From contig JBDKLF010000008.1 of assembly GCA_039795755.1 (NCBI GenBank), positions 1 through 15,944 of the forward strand: DNA of 15,944 bases, in the 5' to 3' direction. This DNA is from JANNXY01 sp039795755. GTDB taxonomy: Bacteria; Patescibacteriota; Minisyncoccia; Phycocordibacterales; CAIZIN01. Position 1 is the stretch's first letter, and every line of letters begins with the position of its first letter. The notes beneath the pieces were generated by a model, which was not told where the DNA came from, ran no database searches, and was given only the letters and a program-made list of their open reading frames with translations. Below, in pieces: positions 6,963 to 13,655 of this stretch. A program made the position numbers and the translations under genes.

Positions 6963-7719
6963 GAAGAAAAAACCTCAATCATCTCGTGCTGCACGCATTG
7001 GGAGCTTTGTTTTGATTGCCGTTGTAATTGCTCTGATAGTTTGGGGCAAGGCATTGTTCTCGTTGCTTACGGGATTCTGGAGTGCTGAATCATACATTAC
7101 TCAGAGTGCTTCCGTGTCATCAGGGTGGTTTGCTGATAAGGCTGAACTTATTGCAAAGGTGAATGAATTGCAGCATATAAACGACGATCTTAAAGTTCAA
7201 TTAATTGAGCAAGCAACAAAAACTCAAGCATATGATGAGCTTGTGGGAATTATGGGAACAAGTACCAAAGGAGAAGGAACATTAGCAAAGATTGTTCGCC
7301 GACCACCATATACGGTATTTGATACCTATGTCATAGATAAGGGTGCGATGGATGGAATAGCACAGAATGATATTGTCTATGCACATGATGTACCAGTGGG
7401 TACTATTGCGAGTGTGACTGCACATAATGCAATCGTCTCATTATATTCTTCTCCAGGTAATAAAATATTGGTGACCTTTGGAACAACCAGTGCTCAATAT
7501 GAAGCGTATGGAATTGGTAATGCAAGTCTCCGTGCGGATATTCCTCGTGATGCTTCGGTAGAAAATGGTATGACAGTTACTGCTGACGATCGATCAATGA
7601 CAATATATGGAAGTATTTCTGGTATAGACAAAGAATCGGATAATACTAATACCTCAGTGTTTATTTCACTTCCATTTGATATTGGATATACCAGTTGGGT
7701 AACAGTAAAGAAACCATAA
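6934..7719 (+). CDS. mreC: Rod shape-determining protein MreC
   Basis: A bitopic membrane protein of about 261 residues that links MreB to the periplasmic wall synthases. It has a basic cytoplasmic tail (residues 10-21), one transmembrane helix (about 22-45), a coiled-coil dimerisation stretch (about 67-95), then the beta-barrel MreC region with I-V-R-R-P-P-Y-T-V-F-D and the V-D/I-D-K-G-A-x-D-G-I motif followed by D-I-V-Y. Three consecutive ATG codons (6934, 6937, 6940) are possible starts, all inside the end of mreB; an AAGGAAG at 6916-6922 lies 11 to 17 bases before them and is the closest thing to a ribosome binding site in this cluster. The stop overlaps the next ATG by one base. Confidence 0.93.
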   Translation: MMMNYLYVSKKKKPQSSRAARIGSFVLIAVVIALIVWGKALFSLLTGFWSAESYITQSASVSSGWFADKAELIAKVNELQHINDDLKVQLIEQATKTQAYDELVGIMGTSTKGEGTLAKIVRRPPYTVFDTYVIDKGAMDGIAQNDIVYAHDVPVGTIASVTAHNAIVSLYSSPGNKILVTFGTTSAQYEAYGIGNASLRADIPRDASVENGMTVTADDRSMTIYGSISGIDKESDNTNTSVFISLPFDIGYTSWVTVKKP

Positions 7720-7967
7720 TGCGTATTCTCTATAATGTAATACTTTTTGTTGCATGTGTTGCTGCTCCATGGTTCGTAGCACTTGTGGGAATTGTTCTTG
7801 GTGGAGTGATATTTAATCAGTGGTATGAAGGAATTGTTGCTGCAACTTTGCTTGATATTATGATGTTTGGTGGTGAAGTGGGGTACCATACACTCTATGT
7901 TATGATCGGCTTTTGTGGGGTATACTATGTGACAATGCGCTTCAAAGAAATGCTGCGTGTTGCATAA
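7719..7967 (+). CDS. Short MreD-position integral membrane protein
   Basis: An 82-residue, strongly hydrophobic protein with about three predicted membrane segments (roughly 4-31, 37-52 and 58-72) and a basic C-terminal end (M-R-F-K-E-M-L-R-V-A). The ATG at 7719 shares its first base with the mreC stop, which sets the start; an in-frame upstream ATG at 7695 lies inside mreC and is unlikely. Position between mreC and the PBP2 gene is exactly that of mreD, but MreD is usually about 160 residues with five or six membrane segments. I infer a reduced MreD or a small membrane protein replacing it; sequence alone does not prove homology. It ends one base before the PBP2 ATG. Confidence 0.75.
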   Translation: MRILYNVILFVACVAAPWFVALVGIVLGGVIFNQWYEGIVAATLLDIMMFGGEVGYHTLYVMIGFCGVYYVTMRFKEMLRVA

Positions 7968-7968
7968 A

Positions 7969-9663
7969 ATGGCATTTACTTTTTTTTCACTATTCAAAAA
8001 AAGAAGAGGAGGGAATCGAGAAATCTTTGCAGATGAGGTGCTCATTGATACCAAATCAATGCAACGATTTGGAAGTAATCAATTCGAAGGACGAATGGAG
8101 AAAGGTATCTCACCAAAATCAATTATTGTGTTGGGGAGTTTTTTCGCTCTCGTGGGAATACTTTTTATATCAAAAGTGTGGTCATTGCAGATTACCAATG
8201 GTGATATCAATGCCAACAAAGCAGAAAATAATCGCTTGAGACATGAATTAGTCTTTGCAGAGCGCGGATTGGTCTATGATCGTAATGAGGTGCCGCTTGC
8301 ATGGAATATTCCGCGCGAGAATGATTTTTCTCTACGTGCTTATATTGATGACAAAGGATTTGGTCATGTCCTCGGATATGTTGGATATCCAAAGAAAGAT
8401 AAACGTGGATATTATTATGACGAAGAAATGACCGGTAAAGACGGAGTTGAATCATATTATAACGATATGCTCAAAGGTGTTGGTGGGCTCAAGCTTACAG
8501 AGACCGATGCATTAGGTAAAACACTTTCAGAAAGTGTGCTTCGTCCACCAGAACAAGGTAAAGAACTTACTCTTTCTATTGATTCACGAATTCAGAAGAA
8601 GCTCTATGAAGAAATTGTAGGACTTGCTGATCGTGTGGGATTCCAGGGTGGTGCCGGTGCAATTATGAATGTTGATACAGGTGAAATCATTGCATATACC
8701 AGTTATCCTGAGTATGAGCCTGCGATTATGACAGATGCGAGTGACGCATCAACGATACAGAAGTATTTCACTGATCCGAATCATCCGTTCATTAATCGGC
8801 TGACACAAGGGTTGTATACTCCTGGATCAATTGTAAAGCCAATTATTGCTACTGCTGCATTACAAGAAGGCACTATTGATCCATTGAAACAAATTCTCAG
8901 TACAGGAAAGCTTGAAGTTCCTAATCCCTATGATAAGACCAAGCCAAGTATATTTACTGACTGGAAGGCACATGGATTGGTAGATATGCGACATGCTATC
9001 GCAGTGTCTTCGAATATTTATTTTTATGAAGTAGGGGGAGGTTTTGGGTCACAGAAAGGAGTAGGAATTGCAAATATAGAAAAATATATGAGATTGTTTG
9101 GCTTCGGGGCACCATTTACCGGATTCTTCGAGAGCAAAGCAGGTACTATTCCAAATCCAGAATGGAAAGCCGCTAACTTCGATGGAGATCCATGGAGATT
9201 AGGGGATACCTACTTTACTTCTATTGGACAGTACGGCGTACAAATTGTTCCGTTGCAAGAACTTCGAGCTATTACTGCTATTGCCAATGGTGGAAAGATC
9301 ATTGAACCGACTATTATCAAGATGCCAGAGAATTTCTCAGCTTCATCGACGCAGCTTGCACTCGATGATAATAATCTACAGGTGATTCGCGAAGGAATGC
9401 GCCTCGGAGCACTTGAAGGTACCGGTAAGGCACTCAATGTTGATTATGTTGAAGTGGCGGTAAAGACAGGTACTGCGGAGCTTGGCGTATCCAAGGAGAA
9501 GGTAAATTCATGGAATACGGGCTTCTGGCCATACAAGGATCCAAAGTATGCCTTTGTGGTCATGATGGAGAAGGGGGATCGTACTAATACCATTGGATCG
9601 GCTTATATTATGCGCCAATTACTTGATTGGATGCATCTCAATACCCCGGAATACTTCGAATAA
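7969..9663 (+). CDS. mrdA: Class B penicillin-binding protein, PBP2/MrdA type (elongation transpeptidase)
   Basis: A 564-residue peptidoglycan D,D-transpeptidase for lateral wall growth, anchored by one N-terminal membrane helix (about residues 47-67). A dimerisation (pedestal) domain follows with the A-E-R-G-x-V/L-Y-D-R-N motif near 100. The transpeptidase domain has the catalytic S-I-V-K at 287-290, the S-S-N triad at 347-349 and K-T-G at 499-501, all intact. The ATG at 7969 is preferred over an in-frame GTG at 7957 because it follows directly on the stop of the mreD-like gene. Context with mreBC supports PBP2 rather than FtsI. The partner glycosyltransferase RodA is not next to it, contrary to many bacteria where rodA follows. 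Confidence 0.93.
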   Translation: MAFTFFSLFKKRRGGNREIFADEVLIDTKSMQRFGSNQFEGRMEKGISPKSIIVLGSFFALVGILFISKVWSLQITNGDINANKAENNRLRHELVFAERGLVYDRNEVPLAWNIPRENDFSLRAYIDDKGFGHVLGYVGYPKKDKRGYYYDEEMTGKDGVESYYNDMLKGVGGLKLTETDALGKTLSESVLRPPEQGKELTLSIDSRIQKKLYEEIVGLADRVGFQGGAGAIMNVDTGEIIAYTSYPEYEPAIMTDASDASTIQKYFTDPNHPFINRLTQGLYTPGSIVKPIIATAALQEGTIDPLKQILSTGKLEVPNPYDKTKPSIFTDWKAHGLVDMRHAIAVSSNIYFYEVGGGFGSQKGVGIANIEKYMRLFGFGAPFTGFFESKAGTIPNPEWKAANFDGDPWRLGDTYFTSIGQYGVQIVPLQELRAITAIANGGKIIEPTIIKMPENFSASSTQLALDDNNLQVIREGMRLGALEGTGKALNVDYVEVAVKTGTAELGVSKEKVNSWNTGFWPYKDPKYAFVVMMEKGDRTNTIGSAYIMRQLLDWMHLNTPEYFE

Positions 9664-9668
9664 GCTTT

Positions 9669-9697
9669 TTGACTTTGGGGCTGTTTTGGTATATACT
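9669..9697 (+). promoter_or_regulatory. Sigma70-type promoter of greA-lysS
   Basis: TTGACT (9669-9674) and TATACT (9692-9697) each match consensus at five of six positions and are separated by exactly 17 bases. They lie in the 70-base gap after the PBP2 gene. The predicted start near 9704 gives a leader of about 30 bases before the greA ATG. This is the best conventional promoter in the window. Confidence 0.75.
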
Positions 9698-9733
9698 GTT
9701 GGCATTAATTTTGGGCTTAAAAACCATGTTTCT

Positions 9734-10195
9734 ATGGCAGATGAATACCTTACAAAAGAAAAGTTCGATGAGCTCAAGGAAGAACTTGAAAGCTTAAAAT
9801 TCACCAAACGCAAGGAAATTGCTGAATCTCTTGAATATGCAAAGTCATTGGGTGATCTCTCAGAAAATGCTGAATATCAACAGGCTCGTGAGCTTCAGGC
9901 ATCTACTGAAGAACGTATTTCAAAGCTTGAATCAATTCTCAAGTCAGCAGTAATTGTTGCGCTACACCACTCAGACAAGGTTGAAATTGGATCAACAGTA
10001 ACTGTTCAGAAAGAAGGTGAAAAAGAAAAGAAAGTCTTCAAGGTAGTGGGAACAGAAGAAGCTGACTTTGCTCAGAACAAAATCTCACACGTATCTCCAA
10101 TGGGCGCTGCACTTATGGGCAAGAAGAAAGGTGAGTCATTCAAATTCTCAACTCCAAAAGGCGCAGTAAATTATAAAGTGGTAGATATTGCCTAA
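9734..10195 (+). CDS. greA: Transcription elongation factor GreA
   Basis: A 153-residue factor that enters the RNA polymerase secondary channel and stimulates cleavage of backtracked RNA. The N-terminal coiled coil (about 1-75) carries the tip motif G-D-L-S-E-N-A-E-Y, with the catalytic acidic residues D41 and E44 at the same numbers as in E. coli GreA. The C-terminal FKBP-like domain (about 82-153) includes I-S-x-x-S-P-M-G-x-A-L-M-G-K-K-x-G. ATG at 9734 is chosen because the domain begins there; the frame stays open upstream to 9593 but that part is non-homologous and overlaps the PBP2 gene. An out-of-frame ATG at 9726 lies just before it. No Shine-Dalgarno sequence is visible. The stop directly abuts the lysS ATG. 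Confidence 0.96.
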   Translation: MADEYLTKEKFDELKEELESLKFTKRKEIAESLEYAKSLGDLSENAEYQQARELQASTEERISKLESILKSAVIVALHHSDKVEIGSTVTVQKEGEKEKKVFKVVGTEEADFAQNKISHVSPMGAALMGKKKGESFKFSTPKGAVNYKVVDIA

Positions 10196-11779
10196 ATGTT
10201 CTGGGGAGATCGCATAGTTGAAGATGTAAAGAAGAAATATGCTTCATCTACGAAGCTTATTATTCGTGACGAAAAGACTTTGTCTGGGCGTGTTCATATT
10301 GGATCAATGAGAGGTGTGGCGATACACGGACTCGTTGCAGAATTGTGCCAAGAAGCAGGAATTCCACATGAATTTTTATTTGAATTCAATGATTACGATC
10401 CGATGGATGGTCTTCCCGTATATCTTGATGTAGAAAAGTACAAAGAACATATGGGTAAGCCATTGTGTAACGTGCCATCTCCAGATGGAATAGCTGCTAA
10501 TTATGCAGAATACTTCGGACAGGAATTTGCTCAAGTAATTGCAAAGGCGGGATTCGTACCAACGTATTATCGTTCAAGTGAATTGTATAAGACTGGTAAG
10601 TACAACAAAGCGATTCGTATGTCACTTGATAAGGCTCATGTCATTCGAGACATCTATAAGCGCATTTCTGGATCAGTTCGTGCTGATGACTGGTTGGCGC
10701 TCTCAGTGATTTGTGAGAAATGTGGCAAGGTAGGAAGTACCAAGGCTCGTAATTGGGATGGTAGTACTGTTGAATATACCTGTGGCAAATTCGTAGAATG
10801 GGCAGATGGTTGCGGTCATCAGGGACGAATCGATCCATTTGATGGTCGTGCCAAGCTTCCATGGAAAGTTGAATGGGCTGCGAAGTTCATGATTCTTGGT
10901 GTGCATGTCGAAGGAGGAGGAAAGGATCATTCTACACGTGGTGGTTCACGAGAAGTTGCTGAGGCAATTTGTCGAGAAGTATTCGAACATGAACCTCCAC
11001 TTAATATTCCGTACGAATTCTTCCAGGTAGGTGGAAAGAAAATGTCATCATCAAAGGGTGCTGGTTCAAGCTCACAAGAAATTGCTGACCTTCTTCCTGC
11101 TGAACTATTCCGATTCCTTCTTATTCAAAAAGAGCCAAACAAGGTAATTGAATTCGATCCAGAAGGAGAGACGGTTCCTATTCTTTTTGATAACTACGAT
11201 AGTTATGCAAAGAAATATTTTGAAATACAAAAAACCAGTGAATCAGATGACTTTGCTCGTGCGTTCCAGCTCGCACAGCTTCCTGAACATCGAGCAACAA
11301 TCACTGAGCGACATCTTCCACGATTCTCAACAGTTGCCTTTATTTCTCAAATGCCTCATGTAGATCCGGTCAAAGAAATTGAAAAGCTTCAAGAAATTAC
11401 CCTTACAGAAGATGACAAGAAAGAACTTGCTCATCGTATTGAATATGTGCGTAAGTGGGTAACAACACTTGCTCCTGCTGAATACAAATTCATTATTCAA
11501 GACACCACACCTGAAGCAACAAAAACATTTACCGAAGTTCAAAAGCAGGCACTTGCAGCATTGCTTGAATATATCAAGTCAGTTGAAGTTCTTGATGGCC
11601 AAGGCTTGCATACGAAGATGCATGAAATAAAAGAAACGACAGGAATCGATCCAAAAGCATTTTTCTCTGCAATTTATATTTCAGTATTGAACAGAACATC
11701 TGGTCCAAAGGCCGGTTGGTTCTTGTCAGTACTCGATCGAGACTTTCTCATCAATCGATTTGAAGAAGTTGTGAAATAA
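10196..11779 (+). CDS. lysS: Class I lysyl-tRNA synthetase
   Basis: A 527-residue synthetase that attaches lysine to tRNA-Lys using a Rossmann-fold active site, unrelated to the class II LysRS of most bacteria. Signature 1 is H-I-G-S at residues 34-37 within S-G-R-V-H-I-G-S; signature 2 is K-M-S-S-S-K-G at 282-288. Between them is a Cys cluster (about 178-220: C-E-K-C-G, then a lone Cys, then G-C-G-H-x-G-R) that probably binds zinc. The C-terminal part is the alpha-helical anticodon-binding region. Length fits the family. Class I LysRS is typical of archaea, spirochetes, alphaproteobacteria and many CPR bacteria. The ATG follows the greA stop with no gap, and a strong terminator lies 15 bases after its stop. 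Confidence 0.95.
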   Translation: MFWGDRIVEDVKKKYASSTKLIIRDEKTLSGRVHIGSMRGVAIHGLVAELCQEAGIPHEFLFEFNDYDPMDGLPVYLDVEKYKEHMGKPLCNVPSPDGIAANYAEYFGQEFAQVIAKAGFVPTYYRSSELYKTGKYNKAIRMSLDKAHVIRDIYKRISGSVRADDWLALSVICEKCGKVGSTKARNWDGSTVEYTCGKFVEWADGCGHQGRIDPFDGRAKLPWKVEWAAKFMILGVHVEGGGKDHSTRGGSREVAEAICREVFEHEPPLNIPYEFFQVGGKKMSSSKGAGSSSQEIADLLPAELFRFLLIQKEPNKVIEFDPEGETVPILFDNYDSYAKKYFEIQKTSESDDFARAFQLAQLPEHRATITERHLPRFSTVAFISQMPHVDPVKEIEKLQEITLTEDDKKELAHRIEYVRKWVTTLAPAEYKFIIQDTTPEATKTFTEVQKQALAALLEYIKSVEVLDGQGLHTKMHEIKETTGIDPKAFFSAIYISVLNRTSGPKAGWFLSVLDRDFLINRFEEVVK

Positions 11780-11794
11780 TATTTAAAATTATAC

Positions 11795-11827
11795 AAAAAA
11801 CCTCCCTTTAAAACAGGGAGGTTTTTT
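11795..11827 (+). terminator. Strong intrinsic terminator after lysS
   Basis: A perfect GC-rich 7-bp stem, CCTCCCT (11801-11807) with AGGGAGG (11815-11821), has a 7-base loop and is flanked by A6 (11795-11800) and T6 (11822-11827), which extend the pairing to 13 bp. The A and T runs make it potentially bidirectional. It separates greA-lysS from the mraZ operon. Confidence 0.93.
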
Positions 11828-11863
11828 GATGTGCTTAAAACATGAACAAACGTTCCAAAATAA

Positions 11864-11872
11864 TGTGGATAA
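11864..11872 (-). promoter_or_regulatory. Perfect DnaA-box 9-mer upstream of mraZ
   Basis: The + strand reads TGTGGATAA, the exact complement of the high-affinity DnaA box TTATCCACA. It is a single site, about 24 bases upstream of the mraZ -10 region, between the terminator and the MraZ boxes. A lone box is not an origin; it could be a DnaA control site for the operon or chance. Confidence 0.4.
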
Positions 11873-11893
11873 CAGTGTTTCACAAAGGGCAAT

Positions 11894-11933
11894 AGTGGTA
11901 TAAAATGGTATCAAGTGGGAAAGAGTGGTAAAG
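11894..11933 (+). promoter_or_regulatory. MraZ-binding region: four direct repeats with 10-bp period
   Basis: TGG cores at 11896, 11906, 11916 and 11926 recur at exactly 10 bases as TGGT, TGGT, TGGG, TGGT, mostly in an A-G-TGG[G/T]-A context. Known MraZ operators are tandem TGGG/GTGG[G/T] boxes with the same spacing just upstream of mraZ, so autoregulation of the operon is expected. A degenerate fifth box, AGGG at 11886-11889, continues the phase upstream. On the minus sense, ACCACT at 11939-11944 is the exact inverse of the last box (AGTGGT, 11924-11929). Confidence 0.85.
11896..11904 (+). promoter_or_regulatory. Extended -10 promoter of the mraZ operon
   Basis: TGGTATAAA forms a TGn extended -10 with TATAAA at 11899-11904; no good -35 hexamer is found at the proper distance, as is acceptable for extended -10 promoters. 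The TGG of the extension is also the core of the first MraZ box, so repressor and polymerase would compete directly. The expected start near 11911 gives a leader of about 45 bases. Confidence 0.55.
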
Positions 11934-11955
11934 TAAAAACCACTAAAAAAGAACG

Positions 11956-12390
11956 ATGTTTATAGGCCAATACGCACATACAATTGATGACAAAAAGCGA
12001 ATCTCTCTCCCGGTGAAATTCAGGAAAGAGATAGGCAGGAAAATCGTTCTCACCCATGGGTTAGATCGTTGTCTTTTTGCATATGGAATGAAGGAGTGGG
12101 AGAAGATTTCTGAAAAGCTTGGAAATCTCGGCATGTTAGATGCCAACTCTCGAGGTTTCAACCGATTCATGTTGGCAGGTGCTCAGGAAATCGATGTGGA
12201 CTCAAATGGTCGCATCCTTATCCCTGATCATCTTAAGGAATTCGCTGGAGTGAAGGATACTGTAGTGTTTGCAGGAGTCTTCAACCGAATCGAAATCTGG
12301 AATGAAACAGCATGGAAGGCCTATCAGTCAAAGGTTTCAAAAGAAGCCGACCACATGGCTGAGAAGCTCGGTGAAATCGGTGCAATATAA
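11956..12390 (+). CDS. mraZ: Transcriptional regulator MraZ
   Basis: A 144-residue double-AbrB-fold DNA-binding protein, first gene of the division and cell wall (dcw) cluster. Both conserved D-x-x-x-R motifs are present: D11-D-K-K-R15 followed by I-S-L-P, and D82-S-N-G-R86 followed by I-L-I-P. MraZ forms ring-shaped oligomers that bind tandem GTGG boxes and usually repress its own operon; such boxes lie right before this gene. Length matches the family. ATG at 11956 starts with the typical M-F-I-G sequence. Only an A-rich stretch precedes the start. rsmH follows after 10 bases. Confidence 0.97.
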   Translation: MFIGQYAHTIDDKKRISLPVKFRKEIGRKIVLTHGLDRCLFAYGMKEWEKISEKLGNLGMLDANSRGFNRFMLAGAQEIDVDSNGRILIPDHLKEFAGVKDTVVFAGVFNRIEIWNETAWKAYQSKVSKEADHMAEKLGEIGAI

Positions 12391-12400
12391 CAGCGATACC

Positions 12401-13321
12401 ATGGAAAAATATTCCCATATACCAGTACTTTTACACGAAATAATACGAGGACTTGAAGTAAGTGACGGAGACGTACTTCTCGATGGTACCTTGGGTGGAG
12501 CAGGACATGCACTTGAACTCATAAAGAACAAGAAACATATTACGCTCGTCGGGCTCGATGCTGACAATGAAGCATTATATCGAGCACGAACCAAACTCAA
12601 TGCATACAGCGAGAGCTGCGACGTGAAAGTCTTTCTTGAAAAGACTAATTTCAGAAATATCTCCGCGGCACTTCACAAGTTCGGAATCGAGAAGGTAGAC
12701 AAAGTGCTCCTTGACCTTGGTCTCGGATCACATACCTATGAATCAGGAAGAGGGTTTTCTTTCCAAAAAGACGAACCTCTTCTTATGACACTTGATAATG
12801 AAGCAACACAAGATTCATCAGTTACTGCATACACAGTAGTGAACGAATGGAGCGAAGAAACATTGGCCGATATTATCTATGGCTTTGGAGATGAACGATA
12901 TGCCTATCGGATCGCACGAGCCATTGTTCATGCGCGAGACAAGAAGCCGATTCAGACCACTGCAGAATTATCAGCAATGATTGCTGGAGCGGTTCCATAT
13001 TTCTATCGACATGGAAAAATTCATCCTTCAACCAAGACCTTCCAAGCAATTCGCATTGCGGTGAACGATGAGCTTAATGCGCTCAAAGATGCACTTGCAG
13101 CTGCATGGGAACACTTGAGTGAGGGAGGGAAGATTGCAGTCATTTCATTTCATAGTCTCGAAGATCGTATTGTTAAAACATTCTTTAATCAAATAGAAAA
13201 GGATGGTAAAGGTACAAATATAAGCAAGCGGCCACTTACTCCAACGGACGAAGAGATTCAGGTGAATCCTCGATCACGAAGTGCCAAGTTACGAATTATT
13301 CAAAAAAATCCACTTACATGA
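12401..13321 (+). CDS. rsmH: 16S rRNA (cytosine-1402-N4)-methyltransferase RsmH (MraW)
   Basis: A 306-residue S-adenosylmethionine-dependent enzyme that methylates N4 of C1402 in the ribosomal decoding centre. It opens with H-I-P-V-L-L-H-E; the SAM-binding motif D28-G-T-L-G-G-A-G-H36 follows. Also visible are L-L-D-L-G-L-G-S, the R-G-F-S-F motif, I-S-F-H-S-L-E-D-R and the C-terminal N-P-R-S-R-S-A-K-L-R, all family hallmarks. ATG at 12401 is chosen because homology begins there; the frame is open upstream to 12269 but overlaps mraZ. The TGA stop overlaps the next ATG in an ATGA arrangement, so translation is likely coupled. Confidence 0.97.
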   Translation: MEKYSHIPVLLHEIIRGLEVSDGDVLLDGTLGGAGHALELIKNKKHITLVGLDADNEALYRARTKLNAYSESCDVKVFLEKTNFRNISAALHKFGIEKVDKVLLDLGLGSHTYESGRGFSFQKDEPLLMTLDNEATQDSSVTAYTVVNEWSEETLADIIYGFGDERYAYRIARAIVHARDKKPIQTTAELSAMIAGAVPYFYRHGKIHPSTKTFQAIRIAVNDELNALKDALAAAWEHLSEGGKIAVISFHSLEDRIVKTFFNQIEKDGKGTNISKRPLTPTDEEIQVNPRSRSAKLRIIQKNPLT

Positions 13322-13641
13322 AAGCACAACAAATAAAAATAATGATGATGCAGCAGATGATTGTCCGATCACTTATCGGTGCATGTGTTGTTGCAGTAGT
13401 AATCTATGCAAGTCTCCTTGCTTCAACTATGTTCTATGCAACTGAGACTACTTCATACAATCGTCAGATTGCTGAGACTACTGGATCACTCAGTGAGTTG
13501 GAATTTGAATATATCAGTCTCAAGCAGTCAGTCACTATTGCAAAGGCAAAGGAACTTGGATTCGAAGAGGTTAAGACTCCTGTATTCGTACGAGCTGACA
13601 ACACTGTTGCTGTATCGATGAATGACAAGCCAGCACGATAG
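13318..13641 (+). CDS. ftsL: FtsL-like cell division protein
   Basis: A 107-residue single-pass membrane protein: basic short cytoplasmic tail, transmembrane helix about residues 15-38, then a heptad-like stretch (about 45-75) and an A-K-E-L-G-F segment similar to the end of FtsL/DivIC periplasmic coiled coils. Sequence conservation in FtsL is low, so the call relies on size, topology and position between rsmH and ftsI, the normal ftsL slot. FtsL acts with FtsB/FtsQ to activate septal FtsWI. It starts by ATGA overlap with rsmH and ends in TAG. Confidence 0.82.
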   Translation: MKAQQIKIMMMQQMIVRSLIGACVVAVVIYASLLASTMFYATETTSYNRQIAETTGSLSELEFEYISLKQSVTIAKAKELGFEEVKTPVFVRADNTVAVSMNDKPAR

Positions 13642-13649
13642 TGTAATAT
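13622..13649 (+). promoter_or_regulatory. Candidate internal promoter before ftsI
   Basis: ATGACA (13622-13627, five of six to consensus) and TAATAT (13644-13649, four of six) are 16 bases apart. The -10-like element ends six bases before the ftsI ATG, so its transcript would be leaderless, the same geometry as at proS. It overlaps the end of ftsL; moderate to weak evidence. Confidence 0.3.
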
Positions 13650-13655
13650 AGAGAC

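Noticed and set aside
7494..8054. Minus-strand open frame of 186 codons
   Set aside because: It lies antisense to mreC, the mreD-like gene and the PBP2 gene, spans three real genes and has Cys/His/Asn-rich composition without any recognisable domain.
9593..9733. Upstream in-frame extension of greA
   Set aside because: It overlaps the end of the PBP2 gene and contains the greA promoter; the conserved GreA N-terminus begins at 9734.
12269..12400. Upstream in-frame extension of rsmH
   Set aside because: It lies within mraZ and has no similarity to RsmH, whose conserved H-I-P-V-L start follows the ATG at 12401.
13319..13321. TGA as a recoded sense codon (as in Gracilibacteria and Absconditabacteria)
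   Set aside because: TGA ends rsmH at its normal C-terminus in an ATGA overlap with ftsL, and the genes read correctly with the standard bacterial code.
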